Of a stretch of 64,000 nucleotides of DNA, positions 16,903 to 25,269 are shown one piece after another. The notes beneath the pieces are model-generated. The model saw nothing but the letters and a program-made list of their open reading frames with translations. It was not told where the DNA came from and made no database searches. The translations under genes and the position numbers were made by a program. The stretch's first letter is position 1. Every line of letters starts with the position of its first letter. This stretch comes from Sphingomonas phyllosphaerae (GTDB lineage: Bacteria > Pseudomonadota > Alphaproteobacteria > Sphingomonadales > Sphingomonadaceae), in assembly GCF_029623345.1 (NCBI RefSeq), contig NZ_JAPYKH010000005.1:1-64000 (forward strand). The letters run 5' to 3'.

Positions 16903-18330
16903 ATGCCAAGCCCGCGCACCTTGTACGAGAAGGTCTGGGACGCTCACGTGGTCGAGCGCCGAGACGATGGTTCCTGCCTGATCTACATCGACCGCCACCT
17001 CCTTCACGAGGTGACGAGCCCACAGGCGTTCGAGGGCCTCCGCGCCGCCGGCCGCTTTGTGCGCCGACCCGACCTCACGCTCGCGGTGCCCGACCACAAC
17101 CTCCCCACCACCGCGCGCACCGACGCCGCAGGGCACGAGCTGCCGATCGCCGACCGCGAGAGCGCCGAGCAGCTCGCCGCGCTGCGCCGCAACGTCGCCG
17201 AGTTCGGCGTCCCCTATATCGACGCGCTGTCGGCCAGGCAGGGGATCGTCCACGTCGTCGGCCCCGAGCAGGGCTTCACGCTGCCGGGCACCACGATGGT
17301 GTGCGGCGACAGCCATACCTCGGCACACGGTGCGATGGGGGCGCTCGCGTTTGGCATCGGCACCAGCGAGGTCGAGCACGTGCTCGCGACGCAGACGCTG
17401 ATCCTCTCGCCTTCCAAGACGATGGAGGTGCGCGTCGACGGCGCGCTCGGCTATGGCGTCAGCGCCAAGGACGTGGTGCTGGCGATCATCGGCCGGATCG
17501 GCGCCGCGGGCGGCACCGGCCATGTCATCGAGTTCACCGGCGAGGTGATCCGCGCGCTGTCGGTCGAGGGGCGGCTGACGATCGCCAATATGTCGATCGA
17601 GGGCGGCGCGCGCGCGGGCATGATCGCGCCGGACGAGACCACCTTCGCCTATCTGAAGGGGCGCCCGATGGCGCCGCAGGGCGAGGACTGGGCGCGCGCG
17701 GTCGACTGGTGGCGCACGTTGCCGAGCGACGCGGGCGCGCGCTTCGATAAGGTCGTGCGGCTGGCGGCGAGCGACATCGCCCCGGCGCTCACCTGGGGCA
17801 CCAGCCCCGAGGACGTCGTGCCGATCACCGGCAGCGTTCCCGCGCCCGACAGCTTCGCCGACGCCTCGAAGCGCGCCGCCGCGCAGAAGTCGCTCGATTA
17901 CATGGGTCTCACCCCGGGCATGCGGATGCAGGACGTGCCGATCCAGCACGTCTTCATCGGCAGCTGCACCAACAGCCGCATTGAGGACCTGCGCGCCGCC
18001 GCCTCGGTGGCGAACGGCCGTCGCGTCGCCGACGGCGTGCGCGCTCTGGTCGTGCCCGGCTCGGGCCTGGTCAAGCGCCAGGCCGAGGCGGAGGGGCTCG
18101 ACCGCATCTTCACTGCGGCAGGCTTCGAGTGGCGCGAGCCGGGCTGCTCGATGTGCCTCGCGATGAACCCGGACAAGGTGCCGGCGGGCGAGCGCTGCGC
18201 CTCCACCTCGAACCGAAATTTCGTGGGAAGACAGGGACCTGGCTCGCGTACCCATTTGTTGTCGCCGGCAATGGCGGCGGCGGCGGCGGTGACCGGGCGG
18301 CTCGCCGACGTGCGCGAGCTGATGGGATAA
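16903..18330 (+). CDS. leuC: 3-isopropylmalate dehydratase large subunit
   Basis: 475 residues. With LeuD it isomerises 2-isopropylmalate to 3-isopropylmalate in leucine synthesis. Aconitase-fold signatures are VPDHNLPTT (about 66-74), [26 protein letters not shown], and the [4Fe-4S] ligands in [11 protein letters not shown] (about Cys356) and GCSMCLAMN (about Cys415 and Cys418). Length is normal. The ATG at 16903 is used. leuD follows after a 35-codon gene, so leuC-sORF-leuD probably forms one operon. Confidence 0.97.
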   Translation: MPSPRTLYEKVWDAHVVERRDDGSCLIYIDRHLLHEVTSPQAFEGLRAAGRFVRRPDLTLAVPDHNLPTTARTDAAGHELPIADRESAEQLAALRRNVAEFGVPYIDALSARQGIVHVVGPEQGFTLPGTTMVCGDSHTSAHGAMGALAFGIGTSEVEHVLATQTLILSPSKTMEVRVDGALGYGVSAKDVVLAIIGRIGAAGGTGHVIEFTGEVIRALSVEGRLTIANMSIEGGARAGMIAPDETTFAYLKGRPMAPQGEDWARAVDWWRTLPSDAGARFDKVVRLAASDIAPALTWGTSPEDVVPITGSVPAPDSFADASKRAAAQKSLDYMGLTPGMRMQDVPIQHVFIGSCTNSRIEDLRAAASVANGRRVADGVRALVVPGSGLVKRQAEAEGLDRIFTAAGFEWREPGCSMCLAMNPDKVPAGERCASTSNRNFVGRQGPGSRTHLLSPAMAAAAAVTGRLADVRELMG

Positions 18331-18358
18331 TCGACGCGATCACCCGAGGGGATAGTCC

Positions 18359-18466
18359 ATGAAGAAAGTGCTCATGTTCCTGATCGCCGGCTCGGTGCTG
18401 AGCGGCGTGGCGGCTTATGCGGCGATCGCCAAGCCCGCGATCCCGCCGAGCAACCCGGCGCGCTGA
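18359..18466 (+). CDS. 35-residue membrane or secreted microprotein between leuC and leuD
   Basis: The 35 codons read [20 protein letters not shown] then [15 protein letters not shown]. The sequence has two lysines, a 20-residue hydrophobic segment and a short proline-rich tail. It could be a single-pass inner-membrane microprotein or a cleaved peptide (AYAAIA gives a possible signal-peptidase site). GAGGGG lies about 8 bp before the ATG, and the TGA overlaps the leuD ATG (TGATG), which argues for real translation. No family recognised. The function is unknown. Confidence 0.7.
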   Translation: MKKVLMFLIAGSVLSGVAAYAAIAKPAIPPSNPAR

Positions 18467-19095
18467 TGCAGGCCGTCACCCGCGTCAGCGGCACCGCTTA
18501 TCCCTGGGGCGCCGAGAACGTCGACACCGACGTCATCATCCCGGCGCATTGGCTCAAGACGATCACGCGCTCGGGGCTCGGCCGCGGCGCGTTCGAGACG
18601 GTGCGCGCGCAGCCCGGCAACCTCTTCGACGACCCGCGCTACGCCGGCGCGCCGATCCTGATCGCGGGCGACAATTTCGGCTGCGGCTCGAGCCGCGAGC
18701 ATGCCGCCTGGGCGCTCGCCGACATGGGAGTGCAGGCGGTGATCGCGCCGAGCTTTTCCGACATCTTCTCGGGCAACGCCTTCAAGAACGGCATCGTCAC
18801 GGTCGTGCTGCCGCAGGAGGCGGTCGATCGGCTGGTCGAGGTAGCAAAGACCGACCCGGTCACCGTCGATCTCGAGACCATGACCGTCACCACGCCGTAC
18901 CAGGATCGCTATACGTTCGAGCTCGACGCGTTCCGCCGCCGCTGCCTGATGGAGGGGCTGGACGAGGTCGGCCTCACGCTGGCAAAGGATACCGTGATTT
19001 CGAAATTCGAGGAGCGGCTCGGCGTCGAGCGGCCCTGGATCAGCGGGAGAGCGGATGATGCGGGCCTTGCTGTCGAGGGCGCCCGGCGGACCTGA
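18466..19095 (+). CDS. leuD: 3-isopropylmalate dehydratase small subunit
   Basis: 209 residues, slightly long for LeuD (about 200). The swivel-domain signatures are [14 protein letters not shown] (about 18-31) and [17 protein letters not shown] (about 68-84), the active-site loop. The ATG at 18466 overlaps the stop of the preceding microprotein by one base. Its last 41 bp overlap the start of the quinone oxidoreductase gene in another frame; the C-terminal tail after SGRADD is therefore probably unimportant for activity. Confidence 0.97.
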   Translation: MQAVTRVSGTAYPWGAENVDTDVIIPAHWLKTITRSGLGRGAFETVRAQPGNLFDDPRYAGAPILIAGDNFGCGSSREHAAWALADMGVQAVIAPSFSDIFSGNAFKNGIVTVVLPQEAVDRLVEVAKTDPVTVDLETMTVTTPYQDRYTFELDAFRRRCLMEGLDEVGLTLAKDTVISKFEERLGVERPWISGRADDAGLAVEGARRT

Positions 19096-20059
19096 CACGC
19101 TGGAGATCGGCGAGCTGCCCGATCCCGTCGCGGGCGCGGGCGAGGTGGTGGTCGCGGTGAAGGCCTGCGCGATCAACTACCCCGACGTGCTGGTGATCGA
19201 GGATCGCTACCAGATGCGTCCGCCGCGCCCCTTCGCGCCGGGCGGCGAGATAGCGGGCGTGGTCGCTGCGGTCGGGGAGGGCGTTACCCGCTGGCGGATC
19301 GGCGACCGCGTCATGGGCAACACGTTGATGGGCGGGCTGAGCGAACGACTGCGCTTCGCCGAGGACTCGCTCCACGTCGTTCCCGACGGGCGCAGCTTCG
19401 AGGAAGCCTCGGCGCTGCTGCTCACCTATGCGACCACGATCCACGCCCTGGTCGATCGCGGCGCGATCGTCGCGGGCGAACGCCTGCTGGTGCTCGGCGC
19501 CGCAGGCGGGGTCGGGCTCGCGGCGGTGGAGCTGGGCAAGGCGCTCGGCGCGCACGTCGTCGGCGCGGTGTCGAGCGAGGTCAAGGCGGCGGCGGTGCGC
19601 GACGCCGGGGCGGACGAGGTGCTGGTCTACGAGCGCGCGCCGTTCGACAAGGACCAGAGCAAGGCGCTGGCGGACCGCTTCAAGGCGGTCGGTGGGCCGG
19701 ATGGTTTCGACCTGGTCTACGACCCGGTCGGCGGCGCCTATGCCGAGCCCGCGCTGCGCGCGCTCGGCTGGGGAGGGCGCTACCTCGTGGTCGGCTTCCC
19801 CGCCGGCATTCCCAGGCTGCCGCTCAATCTCACGTTGCTGAAGAGCTGCGACGTCCGCGGCGTCTTCTGGGGCGCGTTCGCCGCGCGCCATCCCGAGCGC
19901 AACCGCGCGCACATCGCCCGCCTGTTCGCGCTATGGGGCGAGGGCAGGATCGCCCCGCGTGTCACCGAGGTGTTCCCATTCGAGCGTGGCGGCGACGCGA
20001 TCGCGCGCATGGCCGCGCGCGAGTCGGTCGGCAAGCTGGTGGTGCGGGTCGGGACGTAG
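19055..20059 (+). CDS. NADPH:quinone oxidoreductase family protein (zinc-free MDR)
   Basis: 334 residues. Medium-chain dehydrogenase/reductase of the QOR type. GroES-like N-domain with [14 protein letters not shown] (about 40-53), [16 protein letters not shown], then the Rossmann motif [20 protein letters not shown] (about 145-164) that binds NADPH. The zinc-ligand cysteines of alcohol dehydrogenases are absent. Likely an NADPH-dependent reductase of quinones or enoyl-type substrates. Tandem ATGs at 19055 and 19058 both work. It overlaps the leuD 3' end by 41 bp. Confidence 0.9.
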   Translation: MMRALLSRAPGGPDTLEIGELPDPVAGAGEVVVAVKACAINYPDVLVIEDRYQMRPPRPFAPGGEIAGVVAAVGEGVTRWRIGDRVMGNTLMGGLSERLRFAEDSLHVVPDGRSFEEASALLLTYATTIHALVDRGAIVAGERLLVLGAAGGVGLAAVELGKALGAHVVGAVSSEVKAAAVRDAGADEVLVYERAPFDKDQSKALADRFKAVGGPDGFDLVYDPVGGAYAEPALRALGWGGRYLVVGFPAGIPRLPLNLTLLKSCDVRGVFWGAFAARHPERNRAHIARLFALWGEGRIAPRVTEVFPFERGGDAIARMAARESVGKLVVRVGT

Positions 20060-20200
20060 GTTCATCGCTTGCGCCGCCGCGAACAAGTCCGGATGACGGA
20101 AGGTGTGAGGAGCGCGCCCCCACATCCCCACCGCCTGACCGCCCGTTGCGCCGCGCCCCCGCGCGCACTATCCCGGTACGCTACACCGTGGGGAACCAGC

Positions 20201-20524
20201 ATGACCGCTTTCGAGGACCGCCAGCGCGCGTTCGAGGCCAAGTTCGCGCGCGACGAGGAAGTGGCGTTCCGCATCGTCGCGCGGCGCAACCGCCTTGTCG
20301 GGCAATGGGCCGCCGAGCTGATGCAGCTCACCCCGGCCGAGACCGACGCTTATGCCAAAGCGGTCGTCCAGGCCGACTTCGAGGAGGCCGGCGACGAGGA
20401 CGTGGTGCGCAAGGTCTACGGTGACCTCACTGCCGCCAACGTCGACGTCGAGGAGGCCGCGGTGCGCCGCGCGCTCGAGGAGAAGACGATCGAGGCGCGG
20501 CGTCAGCTGCTGCAGTCGGAGTAG
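20201..20524 (+). CDS. DUF1476 protein, F1-ATPase inhibitor zeta subunit family
   Basis: 107 residues. DUF1476 is the alphaproteobacterial zeta subunit, first studied in Paracoccus, which binds and inhibits the F1 part of ATP synthase through its N-terminal helix. MTAFEDRQRAFEAKFARDEE matches that inhibitory region, and the remaining four-helix bundle (GQWAAELMQLTPAETDAYAK, FEEAGDEDVVRKVY) is typical. The start is at 20201. It lies just before bolA on the same strand. The strength of inhibition varies widely among alphaproteobacteria, so the activity here is unknown. Confidence 0.9.
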   Translation: MTAFEDRQRAFEAKFARDEEVAFRIVARRNRLVGQWAAELMQLTPAETDAYAKAVVQADFEEAGDEDVVRKVYGDLTAANVDVEEAAVRRALEEKTIEARRQLLQSE

Positions 20525-20531
20525 GACGGAC

Positions 20532-20765
20532 ATGCCGATGGAGGGAGCGGAGATCGCCGCGCTGATCAAGGCGGGCATCCCGGATGCCGAAGTGGAGATG
20601 ACCGATCTCGCCGGCGATGGGGACCATTGGTCCGCACGCGTGGTCGCGCCGTCGTTCGCGGGCATGCCGCGGGTGAGGCAGCACCAGGCGGTCTATGCCG
20701 CGCTGGGCGGGCGCATGGGTGGCGTGCTGCACGCCTTGCAGTTGACCACCGCCGTTCCGAAATAG
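20532..20765 (+). CDS. BolA/IbaG family iron-sulfur partner protein
   Basis: 77 residues. The BolA fold shows AALIKAGIPDAEVEMTDL (first helix and strand), WSARVVAPSFAGMPRVRQHQAVYAALGGRMG (the conserved helix-loop with the ligand histidine) and a final strand. BolA proteins pair with monothiol glutaredoxins to carry [2Fe-2S] clusters, and grxD follows 24 bp later, which supports that role. Alternative in-frame ATG at 20538. Confidence 0.93.
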   Translation: MPMEGAEIAALIKAGIPDAEVEMTDLAGDGDHWSARVVAPSFAGMPRVRQHQAVYAALGGRMGGVLHALQLTTAVPK

Positions 20766-20789
20766 GCGCGGTACAAGAGGGTTTAAGCG

Positions 20790-21128
20790 ATGACCGACGA
20801 CACGAACGCCCGCATCGACGCGGTGGTGAAGAACAATCCGGTGGTGCTGTTCATGAAGGGCACGCCGCTGTTCCCGCAATGCGGTTTCTCCAGTCGAGCG
20901 GTGGCGATCCTGGAGCGGCTCGGCGTGACGTTCGAGAGCGTCGACGTGCTGCAGGACCAGGCGATCCGGCAGGGCATCAAAGGCTATTCGGACTGGCCGA
21001 CGATCCCGCAGCTCTATGTCGGCGGCGAGTTCGTCGGCGGCTCGGACATCATGATGGAGATGTACGAGTCGGGCGAGCTGGCCGAACTGTTCCAGAACGC
21101 CGGCGCCGCGGCGGCCGAAGCGAAATAA
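20790..21128 (+). CDS. grxD: Grx4-family monothiol glutaredoxin
   Basis: 112 residues. The active site is CGFS in [18 protein letters not shown] (about Cys31), followed by [23 protein letters not shown], the glutathione-binding WPT-IPQ-GG-SD series of the Grx4/Grx5 class. It assembles and transfers [2Fe-2S] clusters. It is directly downstream of a bolA gene, a common partner arrangement. A short 5-bp hairpin follows the stop. Confidence 0.96.
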   Translation: MTDDTNARIDAVVKNNPVVLFMKGTPLFPQCGFSSRAVAILERLGVTFESVDVLQDQAIRQGIKGYSDWPTIPQLYVGGEFVGGSDIMMEMYESGELAELFQNAGAAAAEAK

Positions 21129-21169
21129 GCTGAAAGCGGGGAGGCGGCGTCTCCCTACCTGAAGCGATC

Positions 21170-21260
21170 GTCACCCCGGCGAAGGTCAGGTTTCAGGTGG
21201 GAAGGCGGTCGTGGGGATCACGTGCGTCCCCCGCCGGGCCCCGGCCATCGCCGGGGTGAC
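21170..21260. repeat. intergenic inverted repeat, CCCCGGCGA type
   Basis: A 91-bp element bounded by perfect 13-bp inverted arms GTCACCCCGGCGA (21170-21182) and TCGCCGGGGTGAC (21248-21260), with GGCCCCGGCC inside the right half. Confidence 0.75.
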
Positions 21261-21620
21261 GTGTAATGGGAGCGGCGCGATCGCGGCACTTCCGCGAGCG
21301 AGTGCGATCAATGCTCCAGCCCATGCAGGAGCCTAGCGCCGCAACTACCTGCCGCTCGTGGCTCTGGGTTCCTGCGCGCGCAGGAACACGGCGGGCCGGT
21401 GAGCGCAGCCTCCGCGGAGCAGAGGCGGGCGAGAGCGCCAGATCGTTGGAACGGCGCCGTGTTCGTTGGAAGCACGTGAACGCTTTCTGCCGCTCCCTAT
21501 CGCAGCCGGCGTGCGAAGGCCCCGCGCTATTCCGCCGCATTCTTCTGGTCGGCTGAAGCGAGATCCCGAACCGCTCAAAAAGCAAGCGATAGCGGCAGGC
21601 CGACCCTCGTTCGCGCGTTT

Positions 21621-21660
21621 GACTACAGCTGTAATCGCTGGCATGATTACACCTGTAGTC
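21621..21660 (+). promoter_or_regulatory. paired BlaI/MecI-type operators
   Basis: Two 16-bp dyads, GACTACAGCTGTAATC (21621-21636) and GATTACACCTGTAGTC (21645-21660), each contain the BlaI/MecI core TACA-N2-TGTA. The second is the reverse complement of the first with one mismatch, so the pair forms a larger palindrome centred on the 8-bp spacer. They end 14 bp before the blaI GTG and would cover its promoter, giving autorepression of the blaI-blaR1 operon. Confidence 0.85.
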
Positions 21661-21674
21661 GATAGGAGCGAGTC

Positions 21675-22043
21675 GTGGCCGAGCGGATCAGCGATGCCGA
21701 GCATGCGGTAATGGAGGTGCTGTGGGACGACAGCCCGCTTACCGCACAGGACGTGGCCGAGCGGGTCGACCCCGCGCGCGGCTGGAGCGCCGCGACGGTA
21801 AAGACCTTGCTCGGCCGGCTGCTCGCGAAGGAGGCAGTGCGCCACGACGTCGACGGCCGCCGCTACCTGTACAGCCCGGCGGTGCAGCGCGAGGAGTATG
21901 TCGAGGGCGAGTCGCGTCGGTTGATCGACCGGCTGTTCGGCGGCCGGCTCACGCCCCTGGTCGCGCACCTCGCCGAGCGCGATGCGCTGACCGAGCAGGA
22001 CATCACGGAGATCGAGGCACTTCTGCGGGAGTTGAAGCAATGA
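21675..22043 (+). CDS. blaI: BlaI/MecI/CopY family transcriptional repressor
   Basis: 122 residues from a GTG start with AGGAG 7 bp upstream. The winged helix is at about 5-75 (ISDAEHAVMEVLWDDSPLTAQDVAER, WSAATVKTLLGRLLAKEAV, then the wing DGRRYLYSPAV), followed by a C-terminal dimerisation helix (RLTPLVAHLAER, ITEIEALLRELK). The Dx-HAVMEVLW and WSAATVKTLL motifs are characteristic. The repressor would bind the two TACA-N2-TGTA sites upstream and be cleaved when BlaR1 is triggered. Its stop overlaps the blaR1 ATG (ATGA). Confidence 0.93.
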   Translation: MAERISDAEHAVMEVLWDDSPLTAQDVAERVDPARGWSAATVKTLLGRLLAKEAVRHDVDGRRYLYSPAVQREEYVEGESRRLIDRLFGGRLTPLVAHLAERDALTEQDITEIEALLRELKQ

Positions 22044-23584
22044 TCGGCTGGGCCATGGAAGCCTTGCTCGCGTCGGCGCTGCTGATGCTGGCGGTGCTGG
22101 CGCTACGCGCGTCGGTGCGGCGGGCCTTCGGCGCGCCGGTCGCTTACGCGCTGTGGGCGATCCCGGCGCTGCGGCTGCTGCTCCCGCCCTTGCCCGCGGG
22201 CTGGCGCGCCGAGGCGCTGCCGACGCTTGCCTCGCTGCCCGCCGCCGCGCCGATCGCCCACGCGCTCGAGCCGGTCACCGCGCTGCCCGCGCTGGTGCCG
22301 CAGACGGCGTCGCTGCTGCCGGCGATCGTGCTCGGTACCTGGGCCGCCGGCGCGGTCGCGCTGCTGTTGTGGCAGGTCGCCGATTACTGGCGGTTCCGCT
22401 ACCGGCTGCTGCGGCGCGGCATCGCGGTCGACCGCGTCGGCGCGATCACGATCGTGCAGAGCGAGGCGGCGAGCGGACCGGTGGCGTTCGGCGTGTTCGA
22501 CAAGGTCGTCGCCTTCCCGCGCGACTTCGCCGCGCGCTTCGACGCCGAGGAGCGCGCGCTCGCGCTCGAGCATGAGCTGGGCCATCACCGCCGCGGCGAC
22601 CTCGTCGCCAATTGGGTGGCGCTGGCGGTGCTCGCGCTCCACTGGTTCAACCCGCTTGCCTGGATCGCCTTCCGCGCTTTCCGCGCCGACCAGGAGATGG
22701 CCAATGACGCAGGCGTGCTCGTGCGGCTCGGCGGTGCCTCGCGCCACGCCTACGGCTGCGCGATCGTCAAGGCGGCGCATGGCCGCGCCGTGACCGCCAC
22801 CTGCCACCTCCACACCGTCAAGGACCTGAAAGGGAGACTGCGCATGTTGAGCAAGACGCGCGCCTCGCGCACCCGGACGACGCTCGGCGTCGCCGCCACC
22901 GCCGCGATCGCGCTCGGCGCGCTCGGGCTCACCGCCTCGGGCACCCAGGCGGCGGAGCGGATGCGGGGCGGAGTCGAGGAGGCGGTCGGGATCGACCCGC
23001 ATGCGTTCGACGACGCGCTGTCGCTGATGGCAAGCTTCCCCAAGCCGCGCGCCGCGCCGGCGGTGTCGAGCGTGCGAGCGGTGCCCGCGGCCGGCCACCA
23101 CGGCCAGCGGGTCACGATCGTGCACGACGGCCGAACCACGACCTACGAGGACCAGGACGCGGCCGACTATATCGCGGCGCACCCGGTGCCGACCCCACCG
23201 GTGCCCCCGGTCGCGCCGCTGCCACCGGTGCCGGCCTTCGCCGCGGTTCCGCCGCTGCCGCCGGTGCCGCCGGTGGCCAGCCGCCGCTGCGGCGGCCAGC
23301 CGACGCGCTTCGTGATGAGCGCGACGCAGGATGGCCAGCGCGTCACCGTGATCTGCTCCGACCATGTCGAGCGCGCCGCGCGCGAGGCGAGCCGGGCGGC
23401 GGTAGAGGCGCGCGGACAGCGCGACGGCGCGATGCGCACCGCGCTCGCCAGCCTGGAGCAGACCCGCGCGCAGCTCGCCGCCAACCGCGACATGCCCGCC
23501 GAGGCGCGCCGCGAGGCGGTGCAGGGGGTTGAGCAGGCGTTGCGTGAGCTGCGCGACGAGATGGCGCAGCGCGACGACGACTGA
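22040..23584 (+). CDS. blaR1: M56 family metallopeptidase, BlaR1-like, with proline-rich sensor region
   Basis: 514 residues. Membrane protease domain: N-terminal hydrophobic segments at about 5-55 and 95-118, the gluzincin-type motif HELGHH at about 177-182 with the downstream glutamate region FRADQEMANDAGV, and a further membrane segment at about 282-302 (TLGVAATAAIALGALGLTA). The region outside the membrane (about 305-514) is not a penicillin-binding sensor: it has a Pro/Val/Ala-rich tract (about 385-415, PPVPPVAPLPPVPAF) and a C-terminal coiled helix rich in Ala, Arg and Glu. It probably cleaves BlaI in response to an unknown signal, not necessarily a beta-lactam. Confidence 0.88.
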   Translation: MIGWAMEALLASALLMLAVLALRASVRRAFGAPVAYALWAIPALRLLLPPLPAGWRAEALPTLASLPAAAPIAHALEPVTALPALVPQTASLLPAIVLGTWAAGAVALLLWQVADYWRFRYRLLRRGIAVDRVGAITIVQSEAASGPVAFGVFDKVVAFPRDFAARFDAEERALALEHELGHHRRGDLVANWVALAVLALHWFNPLAWIAFRAFRADQEMANDAGVLVRLGGASRHAYGCAIVKAAHGRAVTATCHLHTVKDLKGRLRMLSKTRASRTRTTLGVAATAAIALGALGLTASGTQAAERMRGGVEEAVGIDPHAFDDALSLMASFPKPRAAPAVSSVRAVPAAGHHGQRVTIVHDGRTTTYEDQDAADYIAAHPVPTPPVPPVAPLPPVPAFAAVPPLPPVPPVASRRCGGQPTRFVMSATQDGQRVTVICSDHVERAAREASRAAVEARGQRDGAMRTALASLEQTRAQLAANRDMPAEARREAVQGVEQALRELRDEMAQRDDD

Positions 23585-23592
23585 GCAACGTC

Positions 23593-23652
23593 GCTTGCTT
23601 CGCCCCCGCTTGCTTCGCCCCCGCTTGCTTCGCCCCCGCTTGCTTCGCCGTC
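23593..23652 (+). repeat. four tandem copies of a 15-bp repeat
   Basis: The unit GCTTGCTTCGCCCCC is repeated head to tail at 23593, 23608 and 23623 with no mismatch, plus a fourth copy at 23638 ending GTC instead of CCC. It begins 8 bp after the blaR1 stop and ends 24 bp before the MBL gene start, so copy number would change the spacing between the two genes. Confidence 0.95.
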
Positions 23653-23676
23653 GCGCAGCCGCCATCTGGTGGCGCG

Positions 23677-24540
23677 ATGGCGAAGCCTCCTCCCACCGGC
23701 GTGGCCGTGCCGCTCGAGCCGCTCGTCACTCGCGTGCTCGCCCCTAACGCCTCGGCCTATACCTACACGGGGACGCAGACCCATATCGTCGGGCGTGACG
23801 ATGTCGCAGTGATCGATCCCGGCCCCGACGATGCCGGGCATCTCGCCGCGCTCCACGCCGCGATCGCGGGACGCCCGGTTCGCGCCATCCTGATCACCCA
23901 CCACCACCGCGACCATTCCCCCGCCGCGCGCGCGCTCGCCGCCGCGACCGGTGCGCCGATCGTCGGCGCCGCCGCGATGGTGCGCGGCGTGGCGGGCGAG
24001 GGCGCCGCGGTCGATGCCGCGTTCGATCGCGACTATGCCCCCGACCGCGTCCTCGCCGACGGCGACAGCGTGAGCGGCGACGGCTGGACGCTCACCGCGC
24101 TCGCCACGCCGGGCCACACCAGCCAGCATCTCGCCTACGCGCTGGAGGAGAGCAAGGCGCTCTTCTCGGGCGACCATGTGATGGGCTGGGCCACCAGCGT
24201 GATCTCGCCGCCCGACGGCGACATGGGTGAGTATCTCGCCAGCTTGGAGACGATGCTCGCGCGCGACGACCGCGTCTATTACCCCGGCCATGGCGAGGCG
24301 GTGGAGCGGCCGCAGCGGCTGGTGCGCGGCATGCTCGGGCACCGCAAGCAGCGCGAGGGGCAGATCGTCCGGCTGCTCGGCACCGCGCCGCACACCGTCG
24401 CCGCGCTGGTCGAGCGCATGTACGTCGGGCTCGACCCACGGCTGGCGGGGGCGGCGGCGCGCTCGGTGCTGGCGCATCTGGTCGATCTGGAGCGGCGCGG
24501 CGTGGCGACACAGGAGGAGGGCGCGTGGCGGATCACCTGA
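23677..24540 (+). CDS. MBL-fold metallo-hydrolase, LACTB2-like
   Basis: 287 residues. Metallo-beta-lactamase fold with the dinuclear-metal motif THHHRDHSPAA (HxHxDH form, about 70-80), PGHTSQH (about 143-149), SGDHVMG and YYPGHGEA. A C-terminal winged-helix domain (about 215-287, KQREGQIVRLL, HTVAALVERMY, LAHLVDLERRGV) is typical of LACTB2/beta-lactamase-like-2 hydrolases rather than true class B beta-lactamases. It has no signal peptide, so it is cytoplasmic. It follows blaR1 after a tandem repeat. It might be cotranscribed with it, but a role in resistance should not be assumed. Confidence 0.9.
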   Translation: MAKPPPTGVAVPLEPLVTRVLAPNASAYTYTGTQTHIVGRDDVAVIDPGPDDAGHLAALHAAIAGRPVRAILITHHHRDHSPAARALAAATGAPIVGAAAMVRGVAGEGAAVDAAFDRDYAPDRVLADGDSVSGDGWTLTALATPGHTSQHLAYALEESKALFSGDHVMGWATSVISPPDGDMGEYLASLETMLARDDRVYYPGHGEAVERPQRLVRGMLGHRKQREGQIVRLLGTAPHTVAALVERMYVGLDPRLAGAAARSVLAHLVDLERRGVATQEEGAWRIT

Positions 24541-25232
24541 CCGGGCTGGGCAGGCTGCTGGTGTCGCTGGCGATCGCCACCGCGATCCTGGTCGCGACCT
24601 TCGTCGGCTATCGTTATTATACCGAGCGCTACACCGTGACGACCGATGATGACGGCGTCGCGGTGGCGCGCGTGGTCGCCGGGCGGCTGTACGGCAGCAG
24701 CGATCTGCGCGTCAGCCATCTCGCCGGCACGGTGCAGTCGACCGCGGCCACCACCCGGATGTTCGGCTGGCTGCGCTACGTGCGGCTGATCAAGGCGCCC
24801 TACGACGTCGACTATTTCGTCGACCTCGGCGCGCTGGCGCCGCGCGACTTCCGCTACGACTCGCGCCGGCGCACGTTGCTGGTCGAGGTGCCCGACGTCG
24901 TCGTCGGCAATCCCAACGTCGACGAGAGCCGCGTCACGCTCGACACCACCACCGGCTTCCTGCCGCCGCGCGGCGCGATGGCCGAGCTGCAGAAGATGGT
25001 CTCGGCCAAGGCGACCGCGGTCGTCGCCGCCAAGGCGCGCGAGCCCGAGAACATGCGCAAGGCGCGCGACAACGGCCGCGTCGCGCTGGAGCGGCTGTTC
25101 GCGGGTAGCCTCGACGCGGCCGGGCTGCCCGTGACCGTCACGGTGCGCTTCGCCGGCGAGCCGCGCGACGGCAGCAGCGAGCGCTGGGACCTCAGCCGTT
25201 CGCTCGAGGAAGTGCTCGGCAACAGCAGCTGA
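24525..25232 (+). CDS. DUF4230 domain-containing membrane-anchored protein
   Basis: 235 residues from a GTG at 24525 that overlaps the end of the MBL gene by 16 bp. One N-terminal membrane segment (about 10-32, LLVSLAIATAILVATFVGYRYY), then a DUF4230 domain with the pattern DLRVSHLAGTVQSTAATTRMFGWLRYVRLIKAPYDVDYFVDLG split over about 55-100, and LLVEVPDVVVGNPNVDESRV. DUF4230 has no established function that I know of. The topology puts the domain in the periplasm. Confidence 0.88.
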   Translation: MADHLTGLGRLLVSLAIATAILVATFVGYRYYTERYTVTTDDDGVAVARVVAGRLYGSSDLRVSHLAGTVQSTAATTRMFGWLRYVRLIKAPYDVDYFVDLGALAPRDFRYDSRRRTLLVEVPDVVVGNPNVDESRVTLDTTTGFLPPRGAMAELQKMVSAKATAVVAAKAREPENMRKARDNGRVALERLFAGSLDAAGLPVTVTVRFAGEPRDGSSERWDLSRSLEEVLGNSS

Positions 25233-25269
25233 CTTGATCCCGCGGCGCTGCCGGGCCATCTGCGCACCC

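Larger units (their letters stand above)
21129..21674. other. 546-bp intergenic region before blaI
   Basis: No gene seen. It holds an inverted-repeat element (21170-21260), about 350 bp of non-coding sequence and the two BlaI-type operators immediately upstream of blaI. Confidence 0.6.

Noticed and set aside
23593..23652. Possible CRISPR-like array
   Set aside because: Copies of the 15-bp unit abut each other with no spacers, and there are no cas genes. It is a simple tandem repeat.
22103..23665. 520-codon minus-strand frame over blaR1
   Set aside because: Composition is Arg/His/Gly repeats without structure. The plus strand has HELGHH and membrane segments and is coupled to blaI.
23677..24540. 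MBL-fold gene as a beta-lactamase controlled by BlaI/BlaR1
   Set aside because: No signal peptide, and the C-terminal winged helix and metal motif fit LACTB2-like hydrolases. Resistance function is not supported by sequence.
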